Source: Bacillus chungangensis (GTDB lineage Bacteria > Bacillota > Bacilli > Bacillales > Bacillaceae_C). From it: DNA of 64,000 nt. The translations under genes and the position numbers were made by a program. The stretch's first letter is position 1. Each line of letters opens with the position of its first letter. The notes beneath the pieces were generated by a model. The model did no database searches. It saw nothing but the letters and a program-made list of their open reading frames with translations, and was not told the DNA's origin. Positions 7,583-16,351 of this stretch are shown piece after piece. The DNA is taken from assembly GCF_030812995.1 (NCBI RefSeq), contig NZ_JAUSTT010000012.1, positions 62,001 through 126,000 on the forward strand, given 5' to 3'.

Positions 7583-8806
7583 TTGTCTAACATTTCATAT
7601 GCATTTTTAACATTATCGAGAATAGGGATGTTTATTTTAATAAGTACTATTCACTTTTTCATCATTAATCCAGAAGAATCCTGGAAATATTGGTTTGTTA
7701 CGATTGCTATTGTTATCTTTATTATCAATCATATTTTGACTTTCTCTACAGAAAATAACAAGTTGGAATTATTATATTGCACCATTGATTTAATCGTTAG
7801 TATCGCATTTGGATTTGTTTTTATCGTAGATAGCAGCTTGTACTTAATTTTTTTTGGCATCGTTTCGACGACAATTTTTATACAAACCGGCCGCAAAATA
7901 GTTTTATTGCTCTTTTCGCTAGCTTTTGCTGTAAGTTGGGCCTTGATCAGTTATTATCAGGTCTATGTGATATTTAATCATTCGATTCTTATTTATAATC
8001 TATTAAGCTTAACTTTTATCATATTTGGAGGAATTGTTGGCAGCCTCATTCGAAAACTAATGCTCGCTGGTGAAACAATTGAAGATCAACTTGAGCAATT
8101 AACTGCTTCTCATCACGTGCTGGAGGATGCTCATCAACAGTTAAGTGTCTATGCTGAAAAAGTAGAGGAGTTTACGGCAATTCAAGAGCGAAATAGGATT
8201 GCAAGGGAAATTCATGATCGCGTAGGACATAAAATAACTGCTCTTTTAGTGCAAATTCAGCTTGCACGAGAGCTGATGAAGCTAGACGAAAAACAATGTA
8301 AAGAAGCACTGCAAAACGCTGAAAAGCTTACACGCGATTCTCTTGAAGAAATTAGGATGTCTGTCCGAACCTTACAAGTTGAAACGAAATTTTCACTTAC
8401 TTTTTTAGAAGCATTAAAGCAAATGCTTAATGATTTTGCCAATATGACCGGTTTACACATTACGCTTTCAATTGAAGGGGATCTCACCAATGTTCCTCAT
8501 TCGTTGCAAACGACGATCAAAAGAGTGATGCAAGAAGCATTGACAAATGTGAAACGCCATAGTGATGGAACACAATGTGACATCAGCATAAAAAGAAGCG
8601 ATACCGAAGTTAGGATAGAAATAATTGATAATGGCAAAGGCAGCAATAATGTGACAGCAGGCTTTGGATTGGTGAATATGCGCGCAAGAGTATTGGAACA
8701 TGGAGGAACGATTCAATATGGAAGTGAAGCAAATAAAGGCTTTTGTATTAAGATGAGGTTGCCTTTAAAAGGAATGAAATGGCATACGAATGAGGTGCTG
8801 TCATGA
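7583..8806 (+). CDS. lnrJ: Membrane sensor histidine kinase (LnrJ/YfiJ-like)
   Basis: A 407-residue sensor kinase of the NarL/DesK class. Residues 10 to about 155 form five or six membrane helices with little outside the bilayer, suggesting an intramembrane or membrane-damage signal. A short coiled linker (residues 165–195) leads to the HisKA_3 dimerisation helix, where the phospho-acceptor His is in REIHDRVGHKITALL (about residue 210). The ATPase domain has the N box (VMQEALTNVKRHS) and the G box (IIDNGKGSN, GFGLVNMRARV). The stop overlaps the start of the response regulator by four bases. The TTG start at 7583 has no convincing RBS, and an internal ATG near 7628 is an alternative. The order kinase–regulator–ATPase–permease–permease matches B. 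subtilis lnrJKLMN (yfiJKLMN), which confers resistance to linearmycins and other polyenes. Confidence 0.8.
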   Translation: MSNISYAFLTLSRIGMFILISTIHFFIINPEESWKYWFVTIAIVIFIINHILTFSTENNKLELLYCTIDLIVSIAFGFVFIVDSSLYLIFFGIVSTTIFIQTGRKIVLLLFSLAFAVSWALISYYQVYVIFNHSILIYNLLSLTFIIFGGIVGSLIRKLMLAGETIEDQLEQLTASHHVLEDAHQQLSVYAEKVEEFTAIQERNRIAREIHDRVGHKITALLVQIQLARELMKLDEKQCKEALQNAEKLTRDSLEEIRMSVRTLQVETKFSLTFLEALKQMLNDFANMTGLHITLSIEGDLTNVPHSLQTTIKRVMQEALTNVKRHSDGTQCDISIKRSDTEVRIEIIDNGKGSNNVTAGFGLVNMRARVLEHGGTIQYGSEANKGFCIKMRLPLKGMKWHTNEVLS

Positions 8807-9486
8807 TTAAGATAATAATTGTTGATGACCAGCAGTTAATGCGCGATGGGCTTGCGACTTTATTAAATCTTCGCTCAGAAATTAAAGTGATTGGAACGGC
8901 AAAAGATGGCCAGCAAGCTTTGGAAAAAGCACTGGAATTAAAGCCTGATCTCGTATTAATGGATATTAGAATGCCAGGGGTTGATGGAGTAGAGGGAACG
9001 AAACGAATTCGTACACATATGCCAGAAACAAAAGTATTGATGCTGACAACATTTAAAGATAGTGAGCTTATTTTTGATGCATTAGAAGAAGGAGCCAGCG
9101 GTTACCTATTAAAAGATATGCCGACTGATACGATTGTTCAATCAATTATCACTGTACATGCAGGCGGGGTTGTGCTGCCTTCAGAGTTGACAACACAAAT
9201 GTTGAGCGAATTAAAACGCAGCAAACATTTAGAGCATGAAATAAATAAGGTTTCATGCGGCAAGATTCCTAATGACATTCATTTGTTAACTGCCCGAGAA
9301 TTAGAGGTATTACAACAGCTCGGCTATGGGCTCAGCAACAAAGAAATTGCCCAATTATTTCATATTACGGAGGGCACAGTTAAAAATCACGTATCTAACA
9401 TTATTCAAAAATTGTCGCTCCGTGATCGGACACAGGCTGCTATTTTTGCCGTCCGCTATCAAATTTCAAGTTACAATCAGCAGTAA
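8803..9486 (+). CDS. lnrK: NarL/LuxR-type response regulator (LnrK/YfiK-like)
   Basis: A 227-residue two-component regulator. The receiver domain has the acidic pair DD near residue 8, the phospho-acceptor Asp in LVLMDIRMPGVDG (about residue 54), the conserved Thr in MLTTF and Lys in LLKDMP. The output domain is a LuxR-type helix–turn–helix (LTARELEVLQQL, NKEIAQLFHITEGTVKNHV). It overlaps the kinase gene by four bases, so the two are translationally coupled. By analogy with LnrK it would activate the downstream ABC genes, which start their own transcript after the terminator at 9513. Target sites were not identified in the sequence. Confidence 0.85.
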   Translation: MIKIIIVDDQQLMRDGLATLLNLRSEIKVIGTAKDGQQALEKALELKPDLVLMDIRMPGVDGVEGTKRIRTHMPETKVLMLTTFKDSELIFDALEEGASGYLLKDMPTDTIVQSIITVHAGGVVLPSELTTQMLSELKRSKHLEHEINKVSCGKIPNDIHLLTARELEVLQQLGYGLSNKEIAQLFHITEGTVKNHVSNIIQKLSLRDRTQAAIFAVRYQISSYNQQ

Positions 9487-9512
9487 ATATTCCCGTTAGA
9501 AACACTTATCTA

Positions 9513-9556
9513 TCAACGAAATCAAGTATTATTCACTTGTTTCGTTGATTTTTTTA
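9513..9556 (+). terminator. Intrinsic terminator after lnrK
   Basis: TCAACGAAA plus AAGT pairs with ACTTG plus TTTCGTTGA with one bulge, followed by T7. It separates the two-component genes from the ABC genes. Confidence 0.75.
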
Positions 9557-9784
9557 TTTGTAAGCAGACATTACTTTTGGCATATACCGAAGAGTGAGGA
9601 GATCATCACTGAAAATCTATCTGACGTTTGATGGCAATCGCAATGAAAAGCAATACAATGAAAAATATGAAGCAAGATAACAATCGTATTTTAATCTGTA
9701 TCATACTGAAAGAAAACCCAACGAAGGATGCTTCACTAATTGGCCAGCCTGTTGCCAAGCAAATTGATTGATAGAGGTGAGAGA

Positions 9785-10717
9785 ATGTTAAAGGTTCAAA
9801 ATGTCACAAAAAAATATGATAAAAAAAAGGTTATACAGGATATTTCCTTTCATGTACGTAAAGGAGAAGCATTTGGATTGTTAGGACCCAATGGCGCAGG
9901 CAAATCAACACTCATTGGAATGTTGTGCGGTTTGCTTCCTTATGATCAGGGAGATGTTGAAGTTGGAGGCGTGTCAGTTCGGAAAAATCTACTGATGATT
10001 AAAAAGAAAATCGGTGTTGTACCACAGGATATTGCACTTTATCCAACGATGTCTGCACATGACAATTTAATTTTTTGGGGGAGAATGTATGGTTTAAAAA
10101 AAATCGAAGCTAAAAAGCGAGCGGCGGAAGTACTGAAGATGGTTGGGCTGTCAGAACGGGCAAAAGAAAGAATAGAAACGTATTCTGGCGGGATGAAGCG
10201 AAGAATCAATATTGGTGCTGCACTGATGCATGAACCAGAGCTGCTGATCATGGATGAACCAACCGTAGGAATCGATCCTCAGTCACGTAACCATATTTTA
10301 GAAACAGTCAAGAAATTAAATCAAGCTGGAATGACGATCATCTATACAAGTCATTACATGGAGGAAGTAGAATATTTGTGTGAAAAAATTGCCATTATCG
10401 ACAATGGCGAATTAATTGTAATCGGCACGAAAATGGAAATCTTAAATCGACTTGCTGGTGGGACAGTTTTAAAACTAAAAGTGGAAAATGCAACAGACCA
10501 ATACATAGAGGCTTTAAAAACAATTCCAGGTGTTGAAAAATTAGTATTGATAGAAGAAGGGGATCTTGATTTGATGATAACTGATCGCCAACAAGTACTT
10601 GGAAAAGTTGTCTCATTATCGGTTGCACAGGAAATTCCAATTTTGTCGATTCATATTCAAGAACCGAACTTAGAAACTTTGTTTTTACAACTAACCGGAC
10701 GTTCATTACGCGATTAG
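9785..10717 (+). CDS. lnrL: ABC exporter ATPase subunit (LnrL/YfiL-like)
   Basis: A 310-residue ABC ATPase of the drug-exporter class (DRA family). Motifs in order: Walker A GPNGAGKST (about residue 38), Q-loop VVPQD, signature YSGGMKRR, Walker B LLIMDEPTVGID and the H-loop TSHYMEEVE. The C-terminal 80 residues form the extension usual in DrrA-like exporters. It would power the two membrane subunits encoded next. ATG at 9785 is preferred because AGAGGTGAGA precedes it; the frame stays open upstream to 9740, but that part has no RBS. The neighbouring kinase and regulator suggest induction by the exported compound. Substrate (linearmycin or another membrane-active polyketide) is inferred from B. 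subtilis. Confidence 0.87.
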   Translation: MLKVQNVTKKYDKKKVIQDISFHVRKGEAFGLLGPNGAGKSTLIGMLCGLLPYDQGDVEVGGVSVRKNLLMIKKKIGVVPQDIALYPTMSAHDNLIFWGRMYGLKKIEAKKRAAEVLKMVGLSERAKERIETYSGGMKRRINIGAALMHEPELLIMDEPTVGIDPQSRNHILETVKKLNQAGMTIIYTSHYMEEVEYLCEKIAIIDNGELIVIGTKMEILNRLAGGTVLKLKVENATDQYIEALKTIPGVEKLVLIEEGDLDLMITDRQQVLGKVVSLSVAQEIPILSIHIQEPNLETLFLQLTGRSLRD

Positions 10718-10731
10718 AAGGAGAATGTAAA

Positions 10732-11931
10732 ATGAAGATTTTATCGATTGCCGCTAAAGATTTCAATACTCTCCTAAAAGACCGGAAAGCATTTATGATG
10801 CTATTGCTTCTTCCACTAATATTAACAGCAATTTTAGGAGGTGCGCTCCAAAATATCGTTGGAAGTAATATTTCTATGCCAAATATGAAAATAGGCCTAT
10901 TTATTGAACAAGCTGATCCTTTAGCGGAAAGGTTTGAAGCACTGCTGGCACAAGAATCCTTTCGTGAGGTAATCTCGGTAGAAACAGTTGCTTCCCAAGA
11001 TCGATTAGAAAAAAAAGTTGCTGATAACGCTGTGGATGTCGGTATTTTCATTCCAGCTGAGTGGAGTAAAAATATTAAAAAAGATGGGCTAAAAACAGTT
11101 TCTATTTTAACAGGTGAAAAAAATGGATTTCAAGATTTATTTGTCGCCACTATGTTAGAAGCATTTATTGAGCATTCGGAAACGATTACTGCTTCAATGG
11201 ATGTTGTGATGACGGAGTTTACATCGAATGGTTCACTGTTTCCAGAGATTAGCAACGATATTATGAAAGCAATTTCTCAAAGTGCGGAAATACAAGAAAA
11301 CTATGTGAAAGCAGAACCACTAGGGAAAATTCATGTATCTTCAATGCAATATTATGCAGCAGCAATGGAGGCAATGTTCTTATTATTTGTTGCAATGATG
11401 GGTGTCAAATCAATCATAAATGAACGTTTAATTGGAACATTTTCAAGAATGCGATCAACGCCAACAAAAACGTTAGATATTATCTTCGGAAAATGTCTTG
11501 GAACAGTTTATTTTTCACTCATTCAATTTGCCATCTTTGTTACGGCAACCTATTTCATTCTAGGCGTCCATTGGGGTGAAAATATGTTGCAAATAATGGC
11601 AATTGGTTTTGCTTATGTCATTGCGATTTCTGGTTTTTCGCTGTTGATTGCTGCTTTTATAACGAATGAAAAAACGGCAGATGTCATCAGCGGGCTTGGT
11701 GTTCAAATCATAGCATTGTTAGGCGGGTCTATGATTCCAATTTCTTTATTTCCTGAACTGTTAAGGAAGTTTGCTTTCATGCTGCCAAATGCATTGGCAT
11801 TGCAAAGCTTTACAAAAGTAATGGGCGGTTCAAACTGGCATTCATTGGTTTATCCAATTATCTTTTTAATAGGTCTTGGCGGATTATGTTTATGTGTAGG
11901 TTCATTGCGGCTGCGAACTGTTAGGGGGTAG
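10732..11931 (+). CDS. lnrM: ABC-2 type exporter permease (LnrM/YfiM-like)
   Basis: A 399-residue ABC-2 membrane subunit. One N-terminal helix (FMMLLLLPLILTAILGG), then a large soluble loop of about 170 residues outside the membrane, then five or six helices (from about residue 205) with the conserved ERLIGTFSRMRSTPT turn between the second and third. It starts 14 bases after lnrL with AAGGAGAATG as RBS and ends four bases before lnrN. It would pair with LnrN to form the transport channel. Sequence layout agrees with the YfiM/YfiN permeases. Confidence 0.85.
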   Translation: MKILSIAAKDFNTLLKDRKAFMMLLLLPLILTAILGGALQNIVGSNISMPNMKIGLFIEQADPLAERFEALLAQESFREVISVETVASQDRLEKKVADNAVDVGIFIPAEWSKNIKKDGLKTVSILTGEKNGFQDLFVATMLEAFIEHSETITASMDVVMTEFTSNGSLFPEISNDIMKAISQSAEIQENYVKAEPLGKIHVSSMQYYAAAMEAMFLLFVAMMGVKSIINERLIGTFSRMRSTPTKTLDIIFGKCLGTVYFSLIQFAIFVTATYFILGVHWGENMLQIMAIGFAYVIAISGFSLLIAAFITNEKTADVISGLGVQIIALLGGSMIPISLFPELLRKFAFMLPNALALQSFTKVMGGSNWHSLVYPIIFLIGLGGLCLCVGSLRLRTVRG

Positions 11932-11935
11932 GAAT

Positions 11936-13050
11936 ATGAATAAAATTGCAGCGTTTTGTTTATTTGAAATAAAAAGAGTATTCCGAAATAGATCGATTTA
12001 TATTGTGATGTTCGCTATGCCGATCTTATTTGCTTTTATATTTGGCACTGTTTTTAGGGACGATTATGACGGAGAAATGATAAAGCTGGCAATTGTTGAT
12101 CGTGATGAAACGCAGTTGTCTAAAGAACTGGTAAAAAATATTGAAAATATTTCTTTATTTAAAAGTGAAAAAACATTATGGAAAGCTGCTCAGAAACTAC
12201 TAGCTGACAAACATGTACTAGGCGTTGTAATTATCAATAATGGATATGGCAATAATCTTTTAGAAAATAATGCACCAGCTATATCATTTAAGCATGGACC
12301 AAATTTTACCAATGAAGAATCCATCTCTGCAATTATCAATCATGCAATCGCAAAAATGAAGGTTCAAGTTGCTGCAGCAAAGGTCTGGAGTGAAGAAACC
12401 GGAAATGATGATTGGATGTCGATGTACGAAAAAATTGTGGGAGAGGTAAAATCGAAAAAAAGTAAGCTCACTTTTCAAGGCATAAATGGAGAGAGCGCAA
12501 AGCCGAAGCTAAGTGCATTATCCCAAAGCTCTGCTGGCTTTTCCATTATGTTCTTAATGATTGTGATGATCTCAACAACTGGAGCAATTTTAGAAGCTAA
12601 AAATGTAGGAGTTTGGTATCGGCTCTTATCAACGCCTACGACCAAAATACAAGTGTTAAGCGGATATTTTTTCTCTTTTTTTCTAATTGGCTTCATTCAA
12701 TTTGGTTTATTAATGATAATGACTTCGTTATTATTCAAAGTTCATTGGGGGAACATGGGAGGAATTTTGTTGCTCGCATCAGCTCTCATATTATGTCTAG
12801 TCGGGTTAGGATTGCTCATTTCAAGTTTTGTCAAAACAACAGAACAGCAATCAGCATTCGGAATATTTGTTGTTATTCCAACTTGTATGCTTGCTGGTGT
12901 CTACTGGCCAATTGAAATCATGCCTGATTTTATGCAGCGTCTTGCTGACTTCATACCGCAAACATGGATATATTAATGCCATCTACTGTTTTGCTCGGAT
13001 TTGCTATCCTCTTTTTCAGCATCGGCCTATCGCGGATTAAATATGAATAA
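11936..13050 (+). pseudogene. lnrN: ABC-2 permease (LnrN/YfiN-like), 3' end frameshifted
   Basis: Second ABC-2 permease with the same plan as its neighbour (one helix, a soluble loop, then several helices with the turn LSTPTTKIQV). The frame ends at 12976 with DFIPQTWIY after 346 residues. Immediately after Trp the sequence continues in another frame from 12967 as DILMPSTVLLGFAILFFSIG and ends SRIKYE at 13050, which is the usual final helix and cytoplasmic tail of this family. About 20 codons, normally between QTW and this helix, seem deleted, shifting the frame. The product therefore lacks the last membrane segment, so the exporter may be inactive unless the truncated subunit works. The 5' part begins four bases after lnrM. 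Confidence 0.75.
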
Positions 13051-13061
13051 AAATGTTATGA

Positions 13062-13107
13062 TAAAAAAGAGGCGAAATTTATTTTAAAATCTGTCTCTTT
13101 TTTTTTG
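13062..13107 (+). terminator. Terminator after the lnr genes
   Basis: AAAAAAGAG and CTCTTTTTTTTT flank a loop of about 20 bases with a long T run; it lies 12 bases beyond the old 3' end of lnrN. Confidence 0.6.
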
Positions 13108-13244
13108 TCTTTTTTCTCTTAATCATTTAAAAATTTTACTTTATTAAATAGAAAAAAGAAACCACATATTCCATGAGAAACGTGAATAAAGTTAATGATA
13201 TGGATGCGTTTTTACAGAAAATAAAATAGAAAGGGGGTATATAA

Positions 13245-14450
13245 ATGAAAAGAAAAGTTAGTTTATTTACACAAATTTTCATTGCTTTTATATTGGCTAT
13301 TATTCTAGGCATTGTTTTTGGTTCCGATATTAAAGTGCTTCAGCCGCTTGGAGATTTATTTTTACGTTTGATTAAGTTTATTATTGCACCATTAATATTT
13401 GCCTCTTTAGTGGTTGGTGTTGCAAGCACTGGTGATCCAAAACGTTTAGGCAGAATTGGAATGAAAACAATCGTTTATTATTTGGTGACGACAGCGATTG
13501 CAATCATCATCGGTATTGGTTTTGCTTATTTGATTTCTCCAGGAAATGGAATTGATATCGCCATTCCTAAAACACCAGTACAAATTAATGAAACAGAGGG
13601 AATTATTGCAACACTTCTGCAAATTGTACCGGATAATCCATTTGCCGCACTTGCAAACGGTAATATTTTACAAATTATCTTTTTTGCACTTTTTATTGGC
13701 TTAGCGATTACATTTTCAGGAAAAAAAGCAGAGCTCATTTATCCATTTTTTGAAGGGTTTGCAGAGGTTATGTATAAAATAACAGGGATTATCATGCGCT
13801 TTGCGCCGCTCGGTGTATTAGGTTTAGTAGCTCCAATTGTAGGCAATTATGGTGTATCCGTATTAATGCCCTTAATAAAAGTAATTATTGCGGTTGGGAT
13901 TGCATGTGCTGCTCATTCTTTGTTCGTATATTCTATCGCAGTAAAATCCTTTGGCAAGATGTCGCCTTTTTTCTTCTTCAAAGGTATTGCACCTGCAGCA
14001 TTAGTGGCTTTTAGTACTGCCAGCAGTGCAGGAACCTTGCCTATAACAATAAAAAATACACAAGAAAATTTAGGTGTGTCTAAGCGTATAAGCAGCTTCG
14101 TTCTCCCTCTTGGCGCAACGATAAATATGGATGGTACTGCAATATATCAAGGTGTTGCAGTTATCTTTATCGCGCAATTCTTCAACTTAGAGTTAACATT
14201 CATGCAGCTCGTTACAGTTGTGCTTACGACAATTTTAGCTTCCATTGGAACTGCTGGCGTCCCTGGTGCTGGAATGATCATGCTGGCAATGGTATTAAGC
14301 TCGGTTCAGATGCCATTGGAGGGCATTGCCCTTATAGCTGGAATTGATCGGATTCTTGATATGTTTAGAACGACTGTTAATATTGTTGGTGATGCTTCCG
14401 CAGCTGTAGTCGTTGCTGCAACGGAAAACGAACTGACATTAAAAAAATAG
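13245..14450 (+). CDS. Dicarboxylate/amino-acid:cation symporter (DAACS)
   Basis: A 401-residue symporter of the glutamate/dicarboxylate family (GltT/GltP/DctP type), importing glutamate, aspartate or C4-dicarboxylates with Na+ or H+. It has eight membrane helices and the two re-entrant loops. The first loop carries FSTASSAGTLP (the serine-rich motif, about residue 256). Helix 7 carries PLGATINMDGTA, the second loop IGTAGVPGAG, and helix 8 DRILDMFRTTVNIVGD with the substrate-contacting Asp, Arg and Asn. The RBS AAAGGGGG is eight bases before ATG. It is monocistronic, closed by the strong terminator at 14462, which it shares with the convergent spore-protein gene. Substrate cannot be narrowed from sequence alone. 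Confidence 0.88.
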   Translation: MKRKVSLFTQIFIAFILAIILGIVFGSDIKVLQPLGDLFLRLIKFIIAPLIFASLVVGVASTGDPKRLGRIGMKTIVYYLVTTAIAIIIGIGFAYLISPGNGIDIAIPKTPVQINETEGIIATLLQIVPDNPFAALANGNILQIIFFALFIGLAITFSGKKAELIYPFFEGFAEVMYKITGIIMRFAPLGVLGLVAPIVGNYGVSVLMPLIKVIIAVGIACAAHSLFVYSIAVKSFGKMSPFFFFKGIAPAALVAFSTASSAGTLPITIKNTQENLGVSKRISSFVLPLGATINMDGTAIYQGVAVIFIAQFFNLELTFMQLVTVVLTTILASIGTAGVPGAGMIMLAMVLSSVQMPLEGIALIAGIDRILDMFRTTVNIVGDASAAVVVAATENELTLKK

Positions 14451-14461
14451 AGGTGAGATGC

Positions 14462-14495
14462 AAGCAAACTAACCTAAATCTAGGTTAGTTTGCTT
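14462..14495. terminator. Perfect 15-bp hairpin, bidirectional terminator
   Basis: AAGCAAACTAACCTA (14462–14476) and its exact complement (14481–14495). It lies between the convergent symporter and spore-protein genes, and the last codons of the spore-protein gene run into one arm. Confidence 0.75.
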
Positions 14496-14767
14496 CGTTC
14501 ATTCAGTTGTTTTTTGGCCATTTCAATCATTTCAGAAACCATCGAACCGCCAATTTCTCCGCCGATTTTCCCTGCGTCTTTTGCTTTAATATTTCCATTA
14601 TAGTTTTTGTCCAAAGGAATTCCTTTTTCTTCCGCTACTTCGTATTTTGCTAAATGAGAAGTATGTTGATCTACGTTATATCCTTTTTTCTTCATTACCT
14701 CTCCCTTCAGCTTGTTTAAAGCTGCTCGTGCTTCTGGAACAAGAATGCGTTGATTTCTGGTTGCCAT
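14480..14767 (-). CDS. Alpha/beta-type small acid-soluble spore protein
   Basis: A 95-residue DNA-binding spore protein that coats and protects spore DNA from UV and heat. Family features: NQRILVPEARAALNKLKGEV at the N-terminus; the germination-protease site region KYEVAEEKGIPL (about residues 41–52); and the conserved DAGKIGGEIGGSMVSEMIEMA segment that forms the second DNA-contacting helix. The protein is longer than the usual 60–70 residues at both ends, and its last residues (RSKLT) are encoded in the terminator stem. AGAAGGTGA precedes the ATG, and CATAATA at 14789–14795 could be a sigma-G −10 box, as expected for a forespore gene; the −35 is weak. Assignment is firm. Confidence 0.92.
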   Translation of the reverse strand: MATRNQRILVPEARAALNKLKGEVMKKKGYNVDQHTSHLAKYEVAEEKGIPLDKNYNGNIKAKDAGKIGGEIGGSMVSEMIEMAKKQLNERSKLT

Positions 14768-14876
14768 TTTTTTGTCACCTTCTATTTCTATTATGCAAAC
14801 TTTTTTTTATGTTTTCCATTACAAAAAAAATGATGCTTTTTTTATACTATTTTTAATAGGAAGAATCATAAATGGA

Positions 14877-14906
14877 TTGAACTATTTTCCAAAATAATGC
14901 TATAAT
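14877..14906 (+). promoter_or_regulatory. Sigma-A promoter of the 24-codon mini-gene
   Basis: TTGAAC (14877–14882), an 18-base spacer and a perfect TATAAT (14901–14906), placed 32 bases before the small ORF. Confidence 0.65.
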
Positions 14907-14938
14907 GTACCTACTATATTTTGAAAGGGAGTGAGTTA

Positions 14939-15013
14939 ATGGGAAAAAAGTTAAATATATCTTACAACATGCCGTTTCGTTGTCCCTCACTCATTCAATT
15001 AGAGCTTAAATAA
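14939..15013 (+). CDS. 24-residue peptide, free-standing mini-gene
   Basis: ATG at 14939 to TAA at 15013 encodes MGKKLNISYNMPFRCPSLIQ and then LELK. The unit has a full set of signals: the sigma-A-like promoter at 14877–14906, the RBS GAAAGGGAG with 8–9 bases spacing, and a hairpin terminator at 15029–15062. The transcript would be only about 150 nt. The peptide is basic at the start and has a single Cys. I do not recognise it. It may be a stalling leader peptide, a small membrane-associated peptide, or a structured RNA with an incidental ORF. The downstream rsgA gene has its own RBS 265 bases away, and the terminator argues against simple co-translation. Confidence 0.45.
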   Translation: MGKKLNISYNMPFRCPSLIQLELK

Positions 15014-15028
15014 ACATTATCAGTGAAT

Positions 15029-15062
15029 AAGCCATGGCAACAAACGCCTCGGCTTTTTTATT
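15029..15062 (+). terminator. Terminator of the mini-gene
   Basis: AAGCC (15029–15033) pairs with GGCTT (15051–15055) with an extra inner GGC/GCC helix, followed by T6. Sixteen bases after the small ORF. If it were a regulated attenuator it would control rsgA. Confidence 0.65.
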
Positions 15063-15278
15063 GTGGGAGCAGGCATATAAACTATTTGACTCTTTTATCG
15101 CATATCTAACTTTGGTTTCTTCATCAAAGTTAGAGGGGGAGGATAGAAATTACTTCAGTAAATGTCTGTTGGTTTCATTTGAATGAACAAATCCATTAAT
15201 GGATTTTTTTGGCTCCATGAGTGAACGAAACTGGATGTTCAATCGTAAAGTAGCAAGAAATTTAATGGAGGCGAACTC

Positions 15279-16349
15279 ATGGAATCAAAGCGACTAATGG
15301 GATGGGATGAATTCTTTAACGAACACTATCAGGTTTATCAAGAAAAAGGACTTCTTCCAGGAAAAATAATAGCGCAGCAAGGTCATTGCTACCAGGTTAA
15401 TGATGAAGGACAGGTGTTATTTGCTAAAGTAGCAGGTAAATTTCGATACGATGCCTATTTAAAAAAACATTATCCAGTAGTAGGAGATTGGTGCGTTTTC
15501 AGAAAAGTAGAGCATAGTCATGAAGCAATCATTCAAGCTGTGTTGCCAAGAAAAAGTAGTTTTGTAAGAAAGCTGCCGATTTCAGGTGGACGAAAAATGA
15601 AAAATGGAATCGTTGAAGGAGGAACGACTGCGGAACAAGTTATTGCCTCTAACATAGATACCTGCTTTATCATTAGCGGGTTAGACCAAAATTTTGATCT
15701 CAGAAGGATCGAAAGATTTATCACCTTAGTCTATAACAGTGGATGTAAACCTGTTATTATATTGAACAAAATCGATCTTTGTGATGATGTTGAGTCATTC
15801 GTACATCAAGTAAGAAAGGTAGCAGCAAATATACCGATCCTTACAATAAGTGTTGAACATGACATAAACATGAATACGTTAAATCCATATTTATTACCTG
15901 GGAAAACGATTGTTTTTCTTGGTTCGTCTGGAGTAGGGAAATCAACGATAACAAACTATTTGCTTGGAGAAGCAGAGCAAAGAAAACAATCAATTAGTAT
16001 GGCTACTGGTAAAGGGAAACATACGACAACTAGTACAAAACTATTGGTTGACAGTGCAGGCTGTATGATTATCGACACTCCTGGTTTAAGAGAAGTGCAA
16101 CTATGGGGAGATGAGGAAGTACTGGAACAAAGCTTCCAGGATATTAAAAACATAGCAATCGAATGTAAATTTCATGATTGTCAACATGAAAAAGAACCGG
16201 GTTGTGCAGTGAAAAAAGCAATACAAAATGAATTAATTAGTGAAGACCGATTAAAAAGTTATAAAAAACAATTAAGAGAACTAAAAAGATTAGACAAAAA
16301 GAAACAACAATTTGAAAAACATATATCTCGACGGAAGAGAAATCATTAA
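15279..16349 (+). CDS. rsgA: RsgA-family ribosome-assembly GTPase
   Basis: A 356-residue circularly permuted GTPase that acts on the 30S subunit late in assembly. The N-terminal OB-fold (residues 20–100) is followed by the permuted G motifs: NKID (G4, about 163), SSGVGKST (G1, about 217), the TTTSTK region (G2) and DTPGLRE (G3, about 266). The C-terminal zinc knuckle is ECKFHDCQHEKEPGC (about 295–309), and the last 30 residues are very basic (KKQLRELKRLDKKKQQ). B. subtilis CpgA is about 298 residues and lies with prkC/prpC; this one is longer and alone, so it is probably a second RsgA-type copy closer to the E. coli form. RBS GGAGG is seven bases before ATG. It is followed after two bases by a phosphotransferase gene. 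Confidence 0.88.
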   Translation: MESKRLMGWDEFFNEHYQVYQEKGLLPGKIIAQQGHCYQVNDEGQVLFAKVAGKFRYDAYLKKHYPVVGDWCVFRKVEHSHEAIIQAVLPRKSSFVRKLPISGGRKMKNGIVEGGTTAEQVIASNIDTCFIISGLDQNFDLRRIERFITLVYNSGCKPVIILNKIDLCDDVESFVHQVRKVAANIPILTISVEHDINMNTLNPYLLPGKTIVFLGSSGVGKSTITNYLLGEAEQRKQSISMATGKGKHTTTSTKLLVDSAGCMIIDTPGLREVQLWGDEEVLEQSFQDIKNIAIECKFHDCQHEKEPGCAVKKAIQNELISEDRLKSYKKQLRELKRLDKKKQQFEKHISRRKRNH

Positions 16350-16351
16350 TA

